Assembly (NCBI GenBank): GCA_002478945.1
Contig: DLKM01000006.1
Coordinates: 1-7,127 of the forward strand
Length of the DNA: 7,127 nt
Origin: Christensenella sp. UBA7588
GTDB lineage: Bacteria; Bacillota; Clostridia; Christensenellales; CAG-917
Direction of reading: 5' to 3'
Every line of letters begins with the position of its first letter. The first letter of the stretch is position 1. The translations under genes and the position numbers were made by a program. Below are positions 1-5,926 of this stretch, piece after piece. The notes under the pieces are model-generated. The model worked only from the letters and a program-made list of their open reading frames with translations. It was not told the DNA's origin and ran no database searches.

Positions 1-90
1 AAAGACAAGCGAATTGACGTTGGATATATAAGAGAAAGCGCGGTCTTTTGTGTGAAGGGAAAGAGGAACACCAAGGTAAAAGGCAAATAA
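1..90 (+). CDS. Possible 3' end of an unknown plus-strand gene (partial)
   Basis: The first plus-strand frame is open from the window edge for 29 codons and stops at TAA (88-90). The peptide is strongly basic (ends VKGKRNTKVKGK) with no recognisable motif or membrane segment. If real, the gene would converge on ftsY, with 135 nt between the two stops. Two things weaken the call. The opposite strand is also open in one frame across the same stretch, and codons such as AGA, ATA and AGG may not match the gene neighbours. The tract is purine-rich (positions 52-83) and resembles the other edge of the window, so it may be repeat DNA rather than coding. I do not recognise a product. Confidence 0.2.
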   Translation, partial: KDKRIDVGYIRESAVFCVKGKRNTKVKGK

Positions 91-110
91 TTGACACTTG
101 TGGCAATTAT
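87..110. repeat. 24-nt imperfect palindrome downstream of ftsY
   Basis: The arms ATAATTG (87-93) and CAATTAT (104-110) pair, continue after one mismatch as CAC/GTG, and enclose a TT loop. A small GGCT-AAA-AGCC hairpin (111-121) abuts it. The palindrome lies between the ftsY stop and the possible plus-strand gene, where a bidirectional terminator would be expected. Neither side carries a proper T-run, so intrinsic termination is not demonstrated. It could equally be an operator or part of a dispersed repeat. Confidence 0.45.
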
Positions 111-225
111 GGCTAAAAGCCTAGTGTGCGACGTAAGCTCGGCGTTCGATTTGCTCGCCGCCTTGCGGCTCGTGTTACGCCTACGAAATTACACAGTCCG
201 TTAATAAGTGCATTTAAACATTGTA
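111..225. other. Structured non-coding region 3' of ftsY
   Basis: No gene is supported here. The stretch is GC-rich between about 124 and 181 and can fold. GCCGC/GCGGC (157-161 and 165-169) forms a 5-bp stem with a CTT loop, and CGTAA (132-136) can pair with TTACG (175-179) around it. GGCG (141-144) has an alternative partner CGCC (156-159). The GC-rich hairpins resemble REP-type repeats or a factor-dependent 3' end for ftsY. No U-tract follows any stem on the ftsY strand. Confidence 0.35.
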
Positions 226-1119
226 TTAAAACAGTGCGTGTATAAAGTCAGACGCATCAAACGGAATCAAATCGTCGATTCCCTCGCCGACACCGACGTA
301 CACAACGGGCAATCCGAGTTCCTCGCTTATGGCAAGGACGACGCCGCCTTTTGCCGTTCCGTCAAGTTTTGTAAGTATAATGCCGTCGGTATCGATGTCC
401 TCGCTGAAAATCTCGGCTTGAGATACGGCGTTTTGACCCGTGGTTGCATCAAGAACGAGATATTTGCGGAAGTCTGCGTTCGGCAACTCTCTTTCCACGA
501 CGCGGCAAATTTTCTGAAGTTCCGCCATAAGGTTTTTCTTGTTGTGAAGCCTGCCTGCCGTATCCACCAAAATAACGTCGTTACCTTTTGCTTTTGCCGA
601 AGAAATCGCGTCGAATACGACCGCCGCAGGGTCTGCTCCTTCGTTGTGACGGATAACTCTTACGCCTGCGCGTTGTCCCCACACCTCGAGTTGTTCGCTT
701 GCAGCCGCTCTGAACGTATCTGCCGCGGCGACCACTACGCTCTTGCCCTGTTCTTTGAACAAATGTGCAAGTTTGCCGATTGCAGTCGTTTTGCCTACGC
801 CGTTTACACCCGAAAGCAATATCACAAGCGGATATTCGTATTCGGGAATATCGTAGTCGATGTCCTCAATCATAAGATTGGCAAGCAATTCTTTGGCATC
901 TTCTGGCTTTTTGATTTTCTTGTTGAAAACTTCGTCTTTAAGCTCGTCAATGAGGTTTTGCGTTGCGGTAATACCGACGTCGGCAGTCAGCAACGCTTCT
1001 TCGAGATTTTCATAAAACTCGTCGTTGAGTTCTCTTGCGGAAAAAGCAAAGAACAACTTCTTTGAAAAGGCGTCTTTGGTCTTTTTTATCCCTTGTATGA
1101 TTTTTTGAAAAAAGTTCAT
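226..1119 (-). CDS. ftsY: Signal recognition particle receptor FtsY
   Basis: FtsY is the membrane-associated SRP receptor GTPase. It pairs with Ffh through matching NG domains so that ribosomes making membrane proteins reach the translocon. The 297-residue product begins with a short basic amphipathic helix (1-22, a membrane-targeting type), then the N-domain four-helix bundle to about residue 95. The G domain carries the P-loop GVNGVGKTT (104-112), DTFRAAA (134-140), DTAGR (186-190), TKLDGTAKGG (250-259) and GVGEGIDDL (276-284), so all nucleotide-binding motifs are intact. The long acidic A domain of E. coli FtsY is absent, as is common in Bacillota. The ATG at 1117-1119 is supported by an AGGGTGA ribosome binding site. 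The gene follows smc as usual, but across an unusually long 314-nt spacer, so it may have its own promoter; I see no convincing one. Confidence 0.97.
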   Translation of the reverse strand: MNFFQKIIQGIKKTKDAFSKKLFFAFSARELNDEFYENLEEALLTADVGITATQNLIDELKDEVFNKKIKKPEDAKELLANLMIEDIDYDIPEYEYPLVILLSGVNGVGKTTAIGKLAHLFKEQGKSVVVAAADTFRAAASEQLEVWGQRAGVRVIRHNEGADPAAVVFDAISSAKAKGNDVILVDTAGRLHNKKNLMAELQKICRVVERELPNADFRKYLVLDATTGQNAVSQAEIFSEDIDTDGIILTKLDGTAKGGVVLAISEELGLPVVYVGVGEGIDDLIPFDASDFIHALF

Positions 1120-1122
1120 ATT

Positions 1123-1129
1123 TCACCCT
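1123..1129 (-). promoter_or_regulatory. ftsY ribosome binding site
   Basis: On the minus strand AGGGTGA ends 3 nt before the ATG at 1117-1119. It matches the GGTGA end of the extended Shine-Dalgarno consensus and fixes this start. Confidence 0.65.
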
Positions 1130-1162
1130 ATTTTGAATTAATAATTGCGGAATATTCCATTA

Positions 1163-1178
1163 GTGCAATTTATTGCAC
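1163..1178. repeat. 16-nt palindrome upstream of ftsY
   Basis: GTGCAAT (1163-1169) and ATTGCAC (1172-1178) are perfect inverted arms around a TT centre, 44 to 59 nt upstream of the ftsY start codon. It could be an operator or part of the repeat that starts at 1173; the sequence alone does not decide. Confidence 0.45.
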
Positions 1179-1200
1179 CGAACGATGAGATGTCGTTGCC
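1173..1200. repeat. 28-nt direct repeat, copy 1
   Basis: This copy begins TTGCACCGAACG and ends GATGTCGTTGCC. It matches 1396-1423 at 24 of 28 positions with no gaps. It also has a weak internal hairpin, AACGA (1181-1185) with TCGTT (1193-1197). Confidence 0.6.
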
Positions 1201-1240
1201 CTATCCGATATTTTTGCTCAAGCGTAGCATTCCGCCATTC

Positions 1241-1285
1241 TGTCATTTTGAGCGACAGCGCGGGAATCTAGGCGTCAGCCGCTCA
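1241..1285. repeat. GTCATTTTGAGCG / GGAATCTAGG dispersed-repeat-like element
   Basis: TGTCATTTTGAGCG at 1241-1254 followed by GGGAATCTAGG at 1262-1272 resembles the GTCATTCTGAGCG...GAATCT family of short intergenic repeats seen across many bacterial genomes and metagenome assemblies. Here TGAGCG (1249-1254) is mirrored by CGCTCA (1280-1285), giving a 6-bp closing stem. Only one copy is visible, so repeat status rests on resemblance, not on a count in this genome. Confidence 0.45.
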
Positions 1286-1367
1286 CACAAGCACCCGATA
1301 TAGCGAAATTGTTGCAGGAGTTTTTATCTCTCTACGACTGATAGCGTGTATCGGTTGCGCGGTAGTA

Positions 1368-1442
1368 GCAAAATAATCTAGCAAGGCTCTCGACGTTGCG
1401 CCGAACGGCGCGATGTCGTTGCCTCAGCGACGATTATTTTGC
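1368..1442. repeat. Nested inverted repeat at the 3' end of smc
   Basis: The outer arms are perfect 11-mers, GCAAAATAATC (1368-1378) and GATTATTTTGC (1432-1442). The right arm contains the smc stop codon and its last two codons. Inside is a second hairpin: GGC/GCC (1385-1387, 1421-1423), then a stem of up to 13 bp from 1391 to 1418 topped by a GAAC-type loop (GCGCC/GGCGC at 1398-1402 and 1407-1411). Two pairs are G-U on a plus-strand RNA but A-C mismatches on the smc mRNA. Each side of the inner hairpin has an ATTATTTT tract, so it could be a weak bidirectional terminator. It could also be a cruciform-forming repeat. Confidence 0.55.
1396..1423. repeat. 28-nt direct repeat, copy 2
   Basis: This copy begins TTGCGCCGAACG and shares GATGTCGTTGCC with copy 1 at 1173-1200; 24 of 28 positions are identical. 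It forms the right-hand part of the inner hairpin at the smc end. Together the two copies bracket 195 nt of repeat-like DNA. Confidence 0.6.
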
Positions 1443-4400
1443 GTGTTTCGCCGCCTCCTCAAACTCGATTGAAACAATCTTGGTTACGCCCTTTTCTTCC
1501 ATCGTAACACCGAAAATCGTGTCTGCGTGGCGCATAGTCGGTTTTCTGTGCGTAATGACGATAAACTGCGTGTAGTCGCTGAATTTTTTGAGGAATTCCG
1601 CAAACAAGTTGACGTTGGCGTCGTCGAGTGCCGCTTCGATTTCGTCAAGGACGCAGAACGGCATCGGTTTGAGCTTGAGAATTGCAAACAAAATGGATAT
1701 TGCAGTCAACGCTTGCTCTCCGCCGCTCAACAAACTGATGTTTTGCAGTTTCTTTCCCGGGGGTTGAGCGTATATATCGATACCCGCTTCGAGTACGTCG
1801 TCCGTATCTTGCATATTGAGACGAAGTTCGCCCTTGCCACCGCCGAACAGTTGTTGGAAAACCTCTTTGAAGTTTTCGCTGATTTGGTCGAATGCGCCCG
1901 TAAATTTGGATTGCATTTCCCCTGTCAACTCGTTGATGATTGTAACGATGTCGTCGTACGCTTTTTGGATGTCGTCGCGCTGAACGGTTTGTTCTTGCAA
2001 CCTCTCCTCCGTTTCTTTGAGCGTTTGCAATGCAAGCGGGTTGACGTCGCCGAGACGGTTGATAGACTTCTTCAAATCCGATATGACCGTAAGCGCGCCG
2101 TAGGCTTTGAATTCGGGGTCTTTGAATTCAACGGCACTTGCGTACGTCAAATCGTATTCTTCGAGGATGTGCGTCTGTTGATTGCGAATTTCGATGTCAA
2201 CGTTTTCGAGCATCGCTTCGTCGCGCACTTTCTTTTCATTGAGTGCGGAACGCTCGTCGGACAATCTCGTCTTTTCTTGGTCGAGAGCGACGATTTCGTC
2301 GGATATGGTGCGTTTGCGCTCGCTCAAATCTGCTATTTGCTTTTCGAGCGCGGATATGCGCGCCTCGTCCTCTTTTGAGAATACCGTCTTTTCGGGCGCG
2401 TTGTGGATATTGTCGAGATTTTGCTGTTCACGCTTGAGAGACGCGATAACGTCGAGTTTTTCGTCCTCCAACTGCTCTCTGTCTCGGTTGTATCTGAACA
2501 AATCGTTGTCGATGCCGTCGAGAACGCTCTTATGCCCTGCAAGTTTAACCTTGATTTCGGTCACTTGCTCCGCCATCTGCTCTCTTTCGCTCTTTTGGTC
2601 GGTGCTGACGCTCTTGGACGTGGCAAGCAATGCGTTATATTCTTCTCTCTTTTCGCTTACAACCTTTTCGAGTTGGTCGATAGAGCTTATTCTTTCTTCG
2701 AGTTCTTTAATACGCGCTTTTACAATCTCGTATTCTTCGGCGTTTTTGGAAATCTCCGCTTTCAGCGATTCGGTAATCTCGAAAGATTGTTTCGCTTTGT
2801 CCTCGTTGAGACCGTTGTCTATGCGCAATTCGCCGATTTCTTTATTGAGCGATTCGATTTTTTCTTCGCAATCTCTCAACTCTTGTTCGCTTTCCTCGCG
2901 TTGAGAATTGAGAAGCGCGATATTGTTTTTGATTTTTTCAAGATTGGCTTGCGCTTGCTCGATTTTAGCCTCCTGCGTAAGCAAACCTCTCGTTTGCGTT
3001 CTTCTCGAACCACCCGTGATTTCGCCGCCCGTTGCGAAAATTTCGCCGTCCAAAGTGACGATTTTTATGGATTGATTGTATTTTTTGAATATGCGAATGG
3101 CGTTGTCTATATTGTTGACTACTACCGTACTGCCGAGCAAGGTCTGCACGAATCTGTCAAACTTTTTATCGTATTTGATAAGGTCGCTCGCAAGTCCGTA
3201 ACATCCCGGTTCCGTCAAAACGCCTCTGTTCTCGGGAGTGAGAGTGCGAGGACGGCAAGACGTAAGCGGTCTGAACGTAACGCGACCGTAGCCCTTTTGT
3301 TTCAAATAATTGATGAGGTCGCTTGCGTCGCGTTCGGTCTCGACAAGCACGTTTTGCATATTTGCGCCCAAGGAATACTCGATAGCCGCTTCGAAATCGG
3401 TCGGAACGGAGATAACTTCCGCCAACACGCCCCAAATCTTCGACGAGAGAACGGGGTCGTGCTTGGAATCTTGCATAAGTCGCTTGACGGAATCCTGATA
3501 GCCCGAATATTCGTTTTTCATAGACGACAACAATTCGAGATTGCCTTTCGCAAGACCGAATTTCGCGTTGAGGCTGACTATATCTTCCGCATAACCCTTG
3601 ATTGCTTCCTGACTCTCGAGCTTGGTGGACAACGCCTCGTTGTATTCCGTCATCAAAGCGCGCATACGCTCTTTTGTGGACTTGACGTTTCCGTCGTAAA
3701 TCGCAAGATTTGTAAGTTCCTCGTCGAGTCTCGCTTTTTGTTGGTTGACGAGAGCAAGCAACGTCTTGGCTCTTTCGTCGTTTATACCCTTTTCGGCAAT
3801 AAAGCCCGACAAGTTGGATTTGAGAACGCCCAAATCTTCCATAGAACGGATATATTCGCTGTTGCGAGCTTCGAGGTCGGTTTCCGCGCCTGCCAAAGAT
3901 TTGCTGAGCAACGAATACTTTTGTTGCAGAGCTTCGGCTTCTTTGCTCGTTTCCAAATACACTTGGAACTCGGTATTTTTCTTTTCTTCCGCCTTTGCGA
4001 TTAGCTGTGCGGACACGTCGAGTTGGGTGTCGATAGACTGAAGTTCGCTGTTCAAACGTGCGATTTCTCCCTGAATATGGTTGATACGCTCTCTCAATAC
4101 GCCTGCTTCGCCTTCGAGCCTTGCCGCGTCGACCTTGAGTGTGAGCAATTCGCCGTTGCATTCGTCGTAAACACGGTCGATGCCTGCCGATTCGCGTATG
4201 CAATCGTCGTATTTTTTGACGCATTCGTTAAATTGCATTTCTTTGACTTTCAAGTCCTTTTCGCAAACGGCAAGACGGTCGTAAATGCGTTGTTTTATGC
4301 TTTGGTTGTTTTCGTAATTGTAAATATAGAGGTTGACCTCGTTCTTTTTGAGTTCCTCTTTGAGTTCAAAGTATTTTTGAGCAGTCTCGGCTTGCTTGCG

Positions 4401-5024
4401 CAACGGATTGATTTGGCGTTGAATTTCTTCGATAACCTGATTTGCCGTTTCCAGATTGAGCGCGGTTTTTTCAAGTTTTCTTTCCGCTTCCGTGCGTTGC
4501 GCGCGGAACTTGGAGATACCTGCCGCTTCTTCGAAAATCTGACGACGGTCTCCCGGTTTTGCCGACATAATTTCGGCAACTCTGCCCTGTCCTATAATGG
4601 AATAGCCCTCTTTGCCGATACCCGTGTCGTGAAACAGCGAAATGATGTCGCGCATACGAACTCGGTTGTGATTTATGTAGTATTCGCTAAGTCCGCTTCT
4701 GTCGAGTTTACGAGTGATAACAACTTCGTCGAAAGGCATAGACGGGAAAATATGCTGGTCGGAGTTGTTGAAAGTGAGCGATACCTCGCAATAAGACATA
4801 CTCTTTCTTTTCTCCGTACCCGCAAAAATAACGTCCTGCATATTCTTGCCTCGGAGGGATTTTGCGCTTTGCTCGCCAAGCGTCCAACGAATAGCGTCGG
4901 CAACGTTTGACTTTCCGCATCCGTTAGGTCCGATAATAGCAGTTACGCCTTCCTGAAACGGAATTTCGATTTTATCGGCAAAAGATTTGAAACCTCTTGC
5001 CTCGATTTTGACAAAATTCAACAA
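1434..5024 (-). CDS. smc: Chromosome segregation/condensation ATPase SMC
   Basis: SMC is the ATPase core of the bacterial condensin. With ScpA and ScpB it forms a ring that extrudes DNA loops and is loaded at ParB-parS near the origin. The 1196-residue product is close to the usual 1180-1190. The N-terminal head carries GFKSFADK (11-18), Walker A GPNGCGKSN (32-40) and a Q-loop region around GQGRVAEI (145-152). Coiled coil runs from about 170 to 505. The hinge (about 510-675) ends in ATGGEITGGS (664-673). The returning coil leads to the ABC signature LLSGGEQALTAI (1098-1109), Walker B FCVLDE (catalytic E1128), the D-loop EAALDD and the switch His1159 in ITHRK. The signature has Q where B. subtilis has R. 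The start is TTG at 5022-5024, chosen by ribosome binding site spacing. A second TTG at 5019-5021 would give the B. subtilis-like N-terminal length, and no ATG is available. smc is transcribed apart from rnc. Confidence 0.98.
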   Translation of the reverse strand: MLNFVKIEARGFKSFADKIEIPFQEGVTAIIGPNGCGKSNVADAIRWTLGEQSAKSLRGKNMQDVIFAGTEKRKSMSYCEVSLTFNNSDQHIFPSMPFDEVVITRKLDRSGLSEYYINHNRVRMRDIISLFHDTGIGKEGYSIIGQGRVAEIMSAKPGDRRQIFEEAAGISKFRAQRTEAERKLEKTALNLETANQVIEEIQRQINPLRKQAETAQKYFELKEELKKNEVNLYIYNYENNQSIKQRIYDRLAVCEKDLKVKEMQFNECVKKYDDCIRESAGIDRVYDECNGELLTLKVDAARLEGEAGVLRERINHIQGEIARLNSELQSIDTQLDVSAQLIAKAEEKKNTEFQVYLETSKEAEALQQKYSLLSKSLAGAETDLEARNSEYIRSMEDLGVLKSNLSGFIAEKGINDERAKTLLALVNQQKARLDEELTNLAIYDGNVKSTKERMRALMTEYNEALSTKLESQEAIKGYAEDIVSLNAKFGLAKGNLELLSSMKNEYSGYQDSVKRLMQDSKHDPVLSSKIWGVLAEVISVPTDFEAAIEYSLGANMQNVLVETERDASDLINYLKQKGYGRVTFRPLTSCRPRTLTPENRGVLTEPGCYGLASDLIKYDKKFDRFVQTLLGSTVVVNNIDNAIRIFKKYNQSIKIVTLDGEIFATGGEITGGSRRTQTRGLLTQEAKIEQAQANLEKIKNNIALLNSQREESEQELRDCEEKIESLNKEIGELRIDNGLNEDKAKQSFEITESLKAEISKNAEEYEIVKARIKELEERISSIDQLEKVVSEKREEYNALLATSKSVSTDQKSEREQMAEQVTEIKVKLAGHKSVLDGIDNDLFRYNRDREQLEDEKLDVIASLKREQQNLDNIHNAPEKTVFSKEDEARISALEKQIADLSERKRTISDEIVALDQEKTRLSDERSALNEKKVRDEAMLENVDIEIRNQQTHILEEYDLTYASAVEFKDPEFKAYGALTVISDLKKSINRLGDVNPLALQTLKETEERLQEQTVQRDDIQKAYDDIVTIINELTGEMQSKFTGAFDQISENFKEVFQQLFGGGKGELRLNMQDTDDVLEAGIDIYAQPPGKKLQNISLLSGGEQALTAISILFAILKLKPMPFCVLDEIEAALDDANVNLFAEFLKKFSDYTQFIVITHRKPTMRHADTIFGVTMEEKGVTKIVSIEFEEAAKHAK

Positions 5025-5032
5025 AATTTTGT

Positions 5033-5040
5033 ACCGCCTT
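5033..5040 (-). promoter_or_regulatory. smc ribosome binding site (decides a TTG start)
   Basis: On the minus strand AAGGCGGT differs from AAGGAGGT at one position and lies 8 nt before TTG at 5022-5024 (11 nt before the alternative TTG at 5019-5021). The interval is filled by a perfect 12-nt palindrome ACAAAATTTTGT (5021-5032) that overlaps the start codon. The first TTG has the better spacing. Confidence 0.75.
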
Positions 5041-5056
5041 AATTTAATACTAAATT

Positions 5057-5085
5057 ATCATAACATAATAGACCTATTTTTTCAA
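5057..5085 (-). promoter_or_regulatory. Sigma-A promoter of smc
   Basis: On the minus strand a -35 TTGAAA (5080-5085) and a -10 TATGAT (5057-5062) are separated by exactly 17 nt; each differs from consensus at one base. The predicted transcript starts near 5050, giving a leader of about 26 nt that contains the ribosome binding site. With the terminator upstream, this makes smc its own transcription unit. Confidence 0.8.
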
Positions 5086-5097
5086 GCGGTTTTGAAG

Positions 5098-5131
5098 ATG
5101 TTTCACAAATGTTTCACATAGCGTGAAACAT
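5098..5131. promoter_or_regulatory. Array of three parS-like half-sites upstream of the smc promoter
   Basis: ATGTTTCACA occurs twice as a direct repeat with an 11-bp period (5098-5107 and 5109-5118). GTGAAACAT follows in inverted orientation (5123-5131). The second and third copies form a 9-bp inverted repeat around ATAGC. TGTTTCAC and GTGAAACA are the two halves of the conserved bacterial parS palindrome TGTTTCACGTGAAACA, here pushed apart by 5 bp. The array ends about 13 nt upstream of the -35, a usual place for an activator or an architectural protein. There is no T-run beside the stem, so it is not a terminator. The binding protein is unknown. Confidence 0.6.
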
Positions 5132-5180
5132 AGAAAATTTTCGATACCGATACATCAAAATCGAATGGATTAGAATATAG

Positions 5181-5209
5181 AAAAAGTCGCAAACACGAGA
5201 GTTTGCGAC
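5181..5209 (-). terminator. Intrinsic terminator of the plsX-rnc unit
   Basis: A perfect 9-bp stem, GTCGCAAAC (5186-5194) and GTTTGCGAC (5201-5209), encloses a 6-nt loop. Read on the minus strand it is followed at once by TTTTT (5185-5181). It lies 28 nt after the rnc stop and separates rnc from the smc promoter. Confidence 0.9.
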
Positions 5210-5212
5210 CTG

Positions 5213-5222
5213 TGTGAAACAT
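5213..5222. promoter_or_regulatory. Fourth copy of the parS-like half-site
   Basis: TGTGAAACAT is the exact complement of the two ATGTTTCACA copies at 5098-5118. It lies between the rnc stop and the rnc terminator, 91 bp from the nearest copy of the same orientation (5123). Four copies in 125 bp and none noticed elsewhere in the window point to a specific binding protein. Confidence 0.5.
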
Positions 5223-5236
5223 ATATAAAGAACGGC

Positions 5237-5926
5237 TCATTGCTTTAGATTGATGCGTTCGAGTGCTTCTTTTGCGGCAATTTGTTCCGCCTCTCTTTTG
5301 GTTTTTCCCTTTCCGCAACCTGCGATAAACGTGTTGACCTTCACTTCTACGACAAAAGTCGGATTGTGCGCAGGACCCGTTCTTTTTACCTCGATATAAG
5401 TCACTTGCAAATCGTTTTTCGACGCAAACTCGTTAAGTTTGCTCTTGTAATCGTCGATTCCGACGTGCTTGCACTTGCCGTTTATCAAATCTGCGAGTTT
5501 CGTCAGAATAAACTTCTCCGCCATATCGATGCTTTTGCTGTCGAGATAAATCGCGCCGATAACTGCCTCGAAAATATCGGACATAATCTTCGGTTGATTG
5601 CATATTGCCTGCGCGTTTTCGCCCTTGCCGACCATAAGGTAGTTCTCGAGACCGAGTTTTCCTATTTCGTCCGCAAGCGGTTCTCTCGATACGATTTGCG
5701 CACGCAATCTCGTCAATGCGCCCTCGTGAGCGTTGGGATTGATTTCCATAAGGCGTTTTGCAATGACGAAATCAAGTATACTGTCGCCCAAAAACTCAAG
5801 AGACTGATAGTTTTTCGTTGCGTCTCTGTCTTTTGAGCCGTGCGTAAAGGCACGCTCCAAAAGAGCCTTGTCTTTGAAGGTATAACCGATTATTTTTTCA
5901 ATTTCGACAATCTCGTTATTTTTCAT
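5237..5926 (-). CDS. rnc: Ribonuclease III
   Basis: RNase III is a dimeric, Mg-dependent endonuclease that cuts double-stranded RNA, notably precursor rRNA. The 229-residue product has the normal size and order. The nuclease domain (about 5-150) carries the signature SLEFLGDSIL (42-51), with catalytic Glu44 and Asp48, and SDIFEAVIGAIYLD (116-129), with Asp117 and Glu120, so the catalytic quartet is complete. Gln41 stands where E. coli has Glu38 and Aquifex Glu37. The dsRNA-binding domain (about 157-226) shows GPAHNPTF (184-191) and the basic helix KTKREAEQIAAKEAL (208-222). The ATG at 5924-5926 gives a normal N-terminus but has no recognisable Shine-Dalgarno sequence. It lies 12 nt after the plsX stop, so translation is probably coupled to plsX. 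A strong terminator follows. Confidence 0.97.
   Translation of the reverse strand: MKNNEIVEIEKIIGYTFKDKALLERAFTHGSKDRDATKNYQSLEFLGDSILDFVIAKRLMEINPNAHEGALTRLRAQIVSREPLADEIGKLGLENYLMVGKGENAQAICNQPKIMSDIFEAVIGAIYLDSKSIDMAEKFILTKLADLINGKCKHVGIDDYKSKLNEFASKNDLQVTYIEVKRTGPAHNPTFVVEVKVNTFIAGCGKGKTKREAEQIAAKEALERINLKQ

Larger units (their letters stand above)
1120..1433. other. 314-nt gene-free smc-ftsY spacer, repeat-derived
   Basis: No open frame with protein-like character and a start was found. The spacer contains, left to right, the ftsY ribosome binding site, a 10-nt palindrome GGAATATTCC (1149-1158), a 16-nt palindrome (1163-1178), one copy of a 28-nt direct repeat (1173-1200), a GTCATTTTGAGCG-type element (1241-1285), CCGATA/TATCGG arms (1295-1300 and 1349-1354), the second 28-nt repeat (1396-1423) and the nested inverted repeat at the smc end. 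In most Bacillota smc and ftsY are closely spaced, so this is probably an inserted or accreted repeat segment. No consensus promoter for ftsY is evident. Confidence 0.6.

Noticed and set aside
91..119. Plus-strand promoter-like TTGACA, 17 nt, TAAAAG
   Set aside because: The -35 is perfect but the -10 matches at four bases only, the -35 is part of a palindrome, and no gene or terminated small RNA follows before antisense ftsY. Transcript data would be needed.
3..188. Minus-strand open frame of about 62 codons running off the left edge
   Set aside because: It has no ATG start and crosses palindromic, hairpin-rich DNA; the low-complexity hydrophobic translation resembles nothing known. It also competes with the plus-strand frame over 1-90, and neither is secure.
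1120..1433. CRISPR array or small protein gene in the smc-ftsY spacer
   Set aside because: The repeats occur only twice at a 223-nt period and are diverged, unlike CRISPR, and no frame with a start and a ribosome binding site was seen.
2403..4004. 533-codon plus-strand open frame opposite smc, with similar long ones opposite ftsY, rnc and plsX
   Set aside because: All are in codon register with well-identified minus-strand genes and encode Phe/Arg/Cys-rich peptides with no family resemblance. They result from the rarity of TTA, CTA and TCA codons on the sense strand.
5099..5130. The half-site array as a Rex or CRP operator
   Set aside because: Rex needs TTGTGAA-N4-TTCACAA and CRP needs TGTGA-N6-TCACA. 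Only isolated half-matches occur, in the wrong orientation or spacing.
5098..5131. The half-site inverted repeat as a transcription terminator
   Set aside because: The 9-bp stem has no T-run on either strand, and a clear terminator already exists at 5181-5209.
5103..5318. 71-codon minus-strand frame overlapping the rnc end and the spacer
   Set aside because: It overlaps the RNase III coding region in another frame and runs through the intrinsic terminator and the half-site array, with no ribosome binding site.
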